From positions 62,001-126,000 of the forward strand of contig CAZPMH010000002.1 of NCBI GenBank assembly GCA_964587815.1: DNA of 64,000 nt, read 5' to 3'. The first letter of the stretch is position 1. Each line of letters begins with the position of its first letter. Source of the DNA: UBA1672 sp964587815. Lineage in GTDB: Bacteria; Pseudomonadota; Alphaproteobacteria; Micavibrionales; Micavibrionaceae. The translations under genes and the position numbers were made by a program. Shown here in pieces: positions 59,840 to 64,000 of the stretch. The notes under the pieces are model-generated. The model worked only from the letters and a program-made list of their open reading frames with translations, was not told the origin of the DNA and did no database searches.

Positions 59840-62146
59840 TTAGTAGTCAAATTCCCAGAAAATTCCTGCGCCGCCTTGCGCATCTTGTCCGACTTTGCTT
59901 TCGACCTTGATGTTGGGGGTTAATTCGATTTCAACCGTAGCACTCGTTGAGCCCGCCTCGGTGCCACTTTCGATATCGAGATAAACATTATCGCTAAGAT
60001 ACGCACCCGCGCCGATCAGGGTATCGCTGCCGCTGGTGTCGACGCGTATATCATCCAGCCCCGTTGCCGATTTTATTGTCGACATCGGGCTTGCTCCGCC
60101 GCTGTTACCGCTTAAGGCCTGCGCAATTTGTGCCGCCTGAAAGGGTGATATTTTGTCCAAGCTGCGGCCGAACAAGACTTTTGCCATGACTTCGTCGGCA
60201 GGCAGAGGCGGATCGGAGGTGAAGCCGATTTCAGGTTTAACCGCGTTTCCGTCGATATTGATTTTTGCGATAATATCATCCGCCTTGGTTTCAACGACGA
60301 TATCCAGAAACGGGCTGGGTGGTACGGGGCCCGAAAAGATAAGCTTACCGCGGCTGACGGAGAAACGTTTGCCGAATTGTTCAAAGCGGCCTCGGATAAT
60401 ATTCAAGTTACCATTAAAGAGCGGTTTATCCGCAGTTCCTGTAATTTTGAGTTTTCCGCCGAATTCGGCATCTAAACCATAACCCACGACAAAAATCTGG
60501 TTTTTGGCATTTACAACCAGATCCAGCTTTATGTTTTGTACCTGTTCAGGCGGTTGATTTTCACTATCTGTTTGTTTGACGACATTGAGCTGCGGCACGC
60601 TTGTTTTAACCCGATCAGGCAATGTGATTACGGTTTTTCCAGGCGTTATCGTGCCCGTGACAGCAGCTTTTTGCATGTTTCCTTTTGCCTTAATATCAGC
60701 GCTGATTGTCCCCTTTACAATGTTGCTTTTTACGATATCGAGGTCTTTTGCGAGGGCTGAGAAGTCGAAGGCTTGCTGCGTTATGTCGTATGTTCCTGAT
60801 GCATCGAAACGGCCGTTTTCTTCGTCACTGAATTTCAGGGTTTCAATGGTCAAAAGCTGATCTGTAATATTCGCGGAAAGATCAATATCTTTTATACCCA
60901 GCGCGAAGGCCTTGTTGCGATAAGCGGGAACGTTGACTTTTATGTTGACCTTTTGCCCTTTGATAGATGCGCTGAATGTAGACGGGTCAATCACATGTGC
61001 CGCTTCGACATATCTGCGATAGGGTTTGAGGCTTTTCAACGTGCCTGAAATATCAGCAGTAACGGCGGAAGATTGCAGGTTGTATTTTGCCGTTCCCTTG
61101 ACGTTTAAGTCGGGCAATGTCGCGTTGATGTTGTTGATGTTTATTGTCTCTGCCTTTATGTCGATATTTGCCCCCGCGGTCACGGGCAAATTTTGATAGC
61201 GTGAATCGGCCTTAATTGTAATCGGTAACTCTTTGGTGTTTTGAGCGGTTACAGAGAGTTTGACCGTATCGAGATCGGGGATCGTGTTGATGCGCGCTGT
61301 CGCGTTTAGTGTTAGCGATTTTCCTTCCCTGAAATTTAAAACGCCTTGCGCGCCGGCTTCGTAATCGCTGTGTTTTATGTTGATGCTTTCTATGTTTAGC
61401 ACGGAAGATAACGCGTCATATTTTATGTCCGCGGCGATGTCAGGCAGAGTTTGGCTTTTTCCTAGAACTTGCAGGTTGGAGTCAATTTTTCCGTTCTTGA
61501 GATCAATGTCTGTGACGTTTTCAAAGGCGAGTGCATTTTCGCTTTCGCCGGTCGATTTCAAAACGAGATTTGAGATTTTTACCTCTATTTGTGCCGTATC
61601 GAAATAGTCATTTTTGAGTGAAATTTCAGGAACGATGACGGGTGCGATCGGTTTTTTCGGTTCCTGCGTTTGCGGCTTTTTTGTTTCAGGCGTGGGGTAA
61701 ATTGTGACGCTACCTGCAAGAAAAGAGGCTGCGATATGTTTTTCCAAAAAGGATATTTTTTGGGTGCCTAGGAAAATTTTCTCTGCTGAGAGTATCAGCT
61801 GTTCATTTTGCGTGACGTGTAATTCGGCGATGCGAATTTGTGCGGGAAAGATATAGAAAAGCCCATCAAAATCAACGTCGTACTCTCCTACGGCCGCGGC
61901 TTGAGCGCCGATCTGTGCTTTTAAGAAATTCTGTCCTGATGCAGTGTTGTTTACCCACCAGATTCCACCCCAGAATATAAGATTAACCAAAATCATAATA
62001 ATAGGAATGATGGTTGCAACCCAGAGAAATAGCCTCCAACAGCCGCGCGTGCATTTGCGCACTATGCTTTTTTTCTTCGGCGCGGGCTTCTGCTCCTCGC
62101 CGTCATCCGCTTGTGGCTGTGATGTCTGTTTTTCTTCGTCTGCCAT
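59840..62146 (-). CDS. tamB: Translocation and assembly module subunit TamB (short form)
   Basis: A 768-aa AsmA-like protein. A cytoplasmic tail of about 35 residues and a single membrane helix (about 38-62) precede a long beta-rich periplasmic part, ending in the DUF490/TamB domain (GRFEQFGKRFSVSRGKLIFSG, ADDIIAKINIDGNAVKPEI, ADEVMAKVLFGRSLDKISPFQ) and a C-terminal aromatic end WEFDY. Most TamB proteins are 1200 residues or more, so this is short. It is 8 bases after tamA. TamA and TamB assist outer membrane protein or lipid transport. Confidence 0.9.
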   Translation of the reverse strand: MADEEKQTSQPQADDGEEQKPAPKKKSIVRKCTRGCWRLFLWVATIIPIIMILVNLIFWGGIWWVNNTASGQNFLKAQIGAQAAAVGEYDVDFDGLFYIFPAQIRIAELHVTQNEQLILSAEKIFLGTQKISFLEKHIAASFLAGSVTIYPTPETKKPQTQEPKKPIAPVIVPEISLKNDYFDTAQIEVKISNLVLKSTGESENALAFENVTDIDLKNGKIDSNLQVLGKSQTLPDIAADIKYDALSSVLNIESINIKHSDYEAGAQGVLNFREGKSLTLNATARINTIPDLDTVKLSVTAQNTKELPITIKADSRYQNLPVTAGANIDIKAETININNINATLPDLNVKGTAKYNLQSSAVTADISGTLKSLKPYRRYVEAAHVIDPSTFSASIKGQKVNIKVNVPAYRNKAFALGIKDIDLSANITDQLLTIETLKFSDEENGRFDASGTYDITQQAFDFSALAKDLDIVKSNIVKGTISADIKAKGNMQKAAVTGTITPGKTVITLPDRVKTSVPQLNVVKQTDSENQPPEQVQNIKLDLVVNAKNQIFVVGYGLDAEFGGKLKITGTADKPLFNGNLNIIRGRFEQFGKRFSVSRGKLIFSGPVPPSPFLDIVVETKADDIIAKINIDGNAVKPEIGFTSDPPLPADEVMAKVLFGRSLDKISPFQAAQIAQALSGNSGGASPMSTIKSATGLDDIRVDTSGSDTLIGAGAYLSDNVYLDIESGTEAGSTSATVEIELTPNIKVESKVGQDAQGGAGIFWEFDY

Positions 62147-62154
62147 TCTGGTTC

Positions 62155-63933
62155 CTAAAAGGCCTGACCGATACTGATATAGAACTGATAGCTTTGATCG
62201 GTGTTCTCATCGCCTTGCAAGGGCACTCCGACATCAAAGCGCAGCGGGCCGAATCCTGTGTAGTAGCGTACACCTGCCCCCGCTCCGATTGCAATATCGT
62301 CAAAGCCGGGGAAGATCAGATCATCGACCTTACCCGCATCAACAAAAATTACACCGCCAAGCGTTTCTGTGACCTTAAATCGTGCTTCGTTTGAAATTTC
62401 GATGAGAGAGCGGCCGCCGACGGGGTCGCCATCTTCGAACGGGCCGATATCTTGAAAGCCAAAACCACGCACTGAGCCACCGCCGCCTGAATAAAACCGT
62501 TCGGTTGCCGGCAAGCCTTCGGTGCTGTTGCCCAGAATCGTGCCAAATTTAAATCGTGACGCGAGAACGATATCGTCTTTGACCTCGAAGTAGGTTTGCA
62601 CGCCTGCCTCGTTTTTGATGAAGGGGTCACTTTCGCCCAAGATATCGAAGGTCGGGCGCGCTTTGATAAAGGCAAGAAGTCCTTTTTTCGCATCTAGGGG
62701 CTTGTCGCGGCTGTCATAGTTCAGCGCGATAAAGGGTTTCAGAAGGCCGAATATTTCCTTATCGTCCTCGCCGTCTTCTTCGATTTGTTCGAATGACAGA
62801 TCAAGCCCCGTGCTCCACGAATATTTTTTGCTGACATTTCTTTTTATCGACGCGCCAACATCTAACCCCAAACTGGTAAAGGCGTCATTCTCTTCTCTTG
62901 ATAGCTCAGTGTAAAGGCTTAGCGATTGTTTAGGATGTAGGAAATACGGCTTGCTTAAATTTAAGCCCAAAGATTGCTCGAGCATAGATGCGCTGAGTTC
63001 GGCTGCTAATTTCTCGCCTGATCCGAAGTAGTTGCGGTGTTCCCAGCCCAGCGTTGTTCCGACACCTTCATCGGTATAGTAGCTTACACCCGCCTTTACG
63101 GTGCGGTGTTTGCGTTCTTGTAATTGTAAATCGACAGGCACGATATCGCGTTTCGCGGCATCATCGGGCAATTCAACAGCAACACTCTGGAATAAATTGG
63201 TTTGCAAAATCTGAGTGCGCATATCCTGAATTTTGTTTTGGTCAAAACAATTTCCCTCTTCCCATTTAGTGAGTTTTTTCAGGTATTTGTTTTTTACAGT
63301 TTTGTTTCCCGAAAATGTCAAATCACCGAATTTGGCGTCTTTGCTTTGTATGACCTCAAAATATATATCTGCTTTTTGGGTTTGTTGATTGAGAAAAACA
63401 CGGTGGCGAATATCTGTTTCAACCGCGCAGTTTTTATCCTGAATGTCTTTGTATAGTTTACTTTGTGCGTTGAACACGGCATCAGCGTCGAGTGGGTCAT
63501 TTGCCTTCAATTTTAAATCTTTGAGGCGTGGTTCGTGCGATTGCGGGGTAATTGTAATCGCACCGATGCGGGTGACGCTGCCCGGCTGTATTCGGATGTT
63601 GCCGTATTTATATTCGACGTCAGCGTTGTAGTACCCCTTGGACTGCATTGCCTTATTCACGTTGGTGGCGATTATTTCCTGTGCGTAATCAAGGTCTTCT
63701 TCGCTTTCGACATCTTCAAATGTGTCGGTGATGATGGTTTCGACGAAGGTTTTGAGTTCTTCTTTTTTATCCAAGCCCTCCACTTCGATTTTAGGAATTT
63801 CAACCGTCTCTTTCTCATCCTTGTCTTTCCAGAACATCAGCGTATCGCCGACGTTTTTGACGCCACCGCTTGACGCACAGCCGGAGACCATGATGCAGAA
63901 GCAAAGCAAGGATAAAAATTTACATAAGCGCAT
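62155..63933 (-). CDS. tamA: TamA-family Omp85 protein with a lipobox
   Basis: A 592-aa Omp85-family protein with POTRA domains (about 45-270; YYNADVEYKYGN, KDAKFGDLTFSGN) and a C-terminal barrel (from about 285) holding RFYSGGGGSVRGFGFQDIGP, the VRGF motif of the family, and ending QSYQFYISIGQAF. The N-terminus is unusual: a hydrophobic stretch ends in VSGC at 16-19, a lipobox, which would make it a lipoprotein as in TamL of Bacteroidetes. AGGGTG precedes the ATG. tamB follows. Confidence 0.9.
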   Translation of the reverse strand: MRLCKFLSLLCFCIMVSGCASSGGVKNVGDTLMFWKDKDEKETVEIPKIEVEGLDKKEELKTFVETIITDTFEDVESEEDLDYAQEIIATNVNKAMQSKGYYNADVEYKYGNIRIQPGSVTRIGAITITPQSHEPRLKDLKLKANDPLDADAVFNAQSKLYKDIQDKNCAVETDIRHRVFLNQQTQKADIYFEVIQSKDAKFGDLTFSGNKTVKNKYLKKLTKWEEGNCFDQNKIQDMRTQILQTNLFQSVAVELPDDAAKRDIVPVDLQLQERKHRTVKAGVSYYTDEGVGTTLGWEHRNYFGSGEKLAAELSASMLEQSLGLNLSKPYFLHPKQSLSLYTELSREENDAFTSLGLDVGASIKRNVSKKYSWSTGLDLSFEQIEEDGEDDKEIFGLLKPFIALNYDSRDKPLDAKKGLLAFIKARPTFDILGESDPFIKNEAGVQTYFEVKDDIVLASRFKFGTILGNSTEGLPATERFYSGGGGSVRGFGFQDIGPFEDGDPVGGRSLIEISNEARFKVTETLGGVIFVDAGKVDDLIFPGFDDIAIGAGAGVRYYTGFGPLRFDVGVPLQGDENTDQSYQFYISIGQAF

Positions 63934-64000
63934 GAGCGCACCCTACGATAGACGGGTGAAAATGAAAAGAATATTTGTTTAAATTGCGAAATTCAGTATG

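Overview
The window reads as a chromosome segment of an alphaproteobacterium with moderate GC content. This rests on the gene order of the division and cell-wall (dcw) cluster followed by lpxC, bamD, recN and ligA, on a DAP-type MurE, on a PodJ-like polarity protein, and on an AmpD-type amidase beside rnpB. I cannot place it at genus level. No tRNA, rRNA, insertion sequence, prophage or CRISPR array was seen.

Layout. 1-1.6 kb: the 3' end of pntB, an alpha/beta hydrolase and a small helical protein, closed by a terminator. 1.6-29.0 kb, mostly minus strand (transcription runs from 29 kb down): mraZ, rsmH, ftsL, ftsI, murE, a 165-aa unknown, mraY, murD, ftsW, murG, murC, murB, a 150-aa unknown, [a plus-strand insert of an alpha/beta hydrolase and a membrane-anchored MurF-type ligase], ddl, ftsQ, ftsA, ftsZ, lpxC, bamD, recN, ligA. 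The classical murF is absent from its place between murE and mraY. 29.0-30.7 kb: a mraZ control region with four 10-bp-phased TGGG/TGGA repeats, a 38-aa membrane protein with its own promoter and terminator, rnpB and an AmpD-like amidase. 30.9-34.2 kb: msrA, an FAD-linked oxidase, dusB and slyX. 34.3-37.8 kb: a fused System II cytochrome c synthetase (CcsBA) and a ResA/TlpA-type thioredoxin. 37.8-41.7 kb: gamma-glutamyltransferase, an Atm1-type ABC exporter and a broken ArsC-family gene. 41.8-46 kb: a PodJ-like coiled-coil/Sel1/peptidoglycan-binding protein, a secreted unknown, a 54-aa unknown and an FNT-family channel. 46-52.7 kb: aldehyde dehydrogenase and polyamine genes (ornithine decarboxylase, carboxynorspermidine dehydrogenase and decarboxylase, agmatinase). 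52.7-59.8 kb: a tripartite RND efflux operon with a divergent, shortened outer-membrane-factor-like lipoprotein. 59.8-63.9 kb: tamB and tamA, with a lipobox on TamA.

How the genes fit together. MurC, MurD, MurE, the MurF-type ligase and Ddl build the UDP-MurNAc-pentapeptide. MraY and MurG make lipid II. FtsW and FtsI polymerise and crosslink it at the ring organised by FtsZ, FtsA, FtsQ and FtsL. LpxC, BamD, TamA and TamB serve the outer membrane. Ornithine decarboxylase makes putrescine, which the dehydrogenase/decarboxylase pair would extend by the carboxy-triamine route.

The points most worth a second look are the relocated membrane MurF paired with a hydrolase, the unknown protein in the murF slot, the mraZ-rnpB intergenic region with its small membrane protein, System II cytochrome c assembly in an apparent alphaproteobacterium, the PodJ-like protein, and the lipoprotein TamA with a short TamB.
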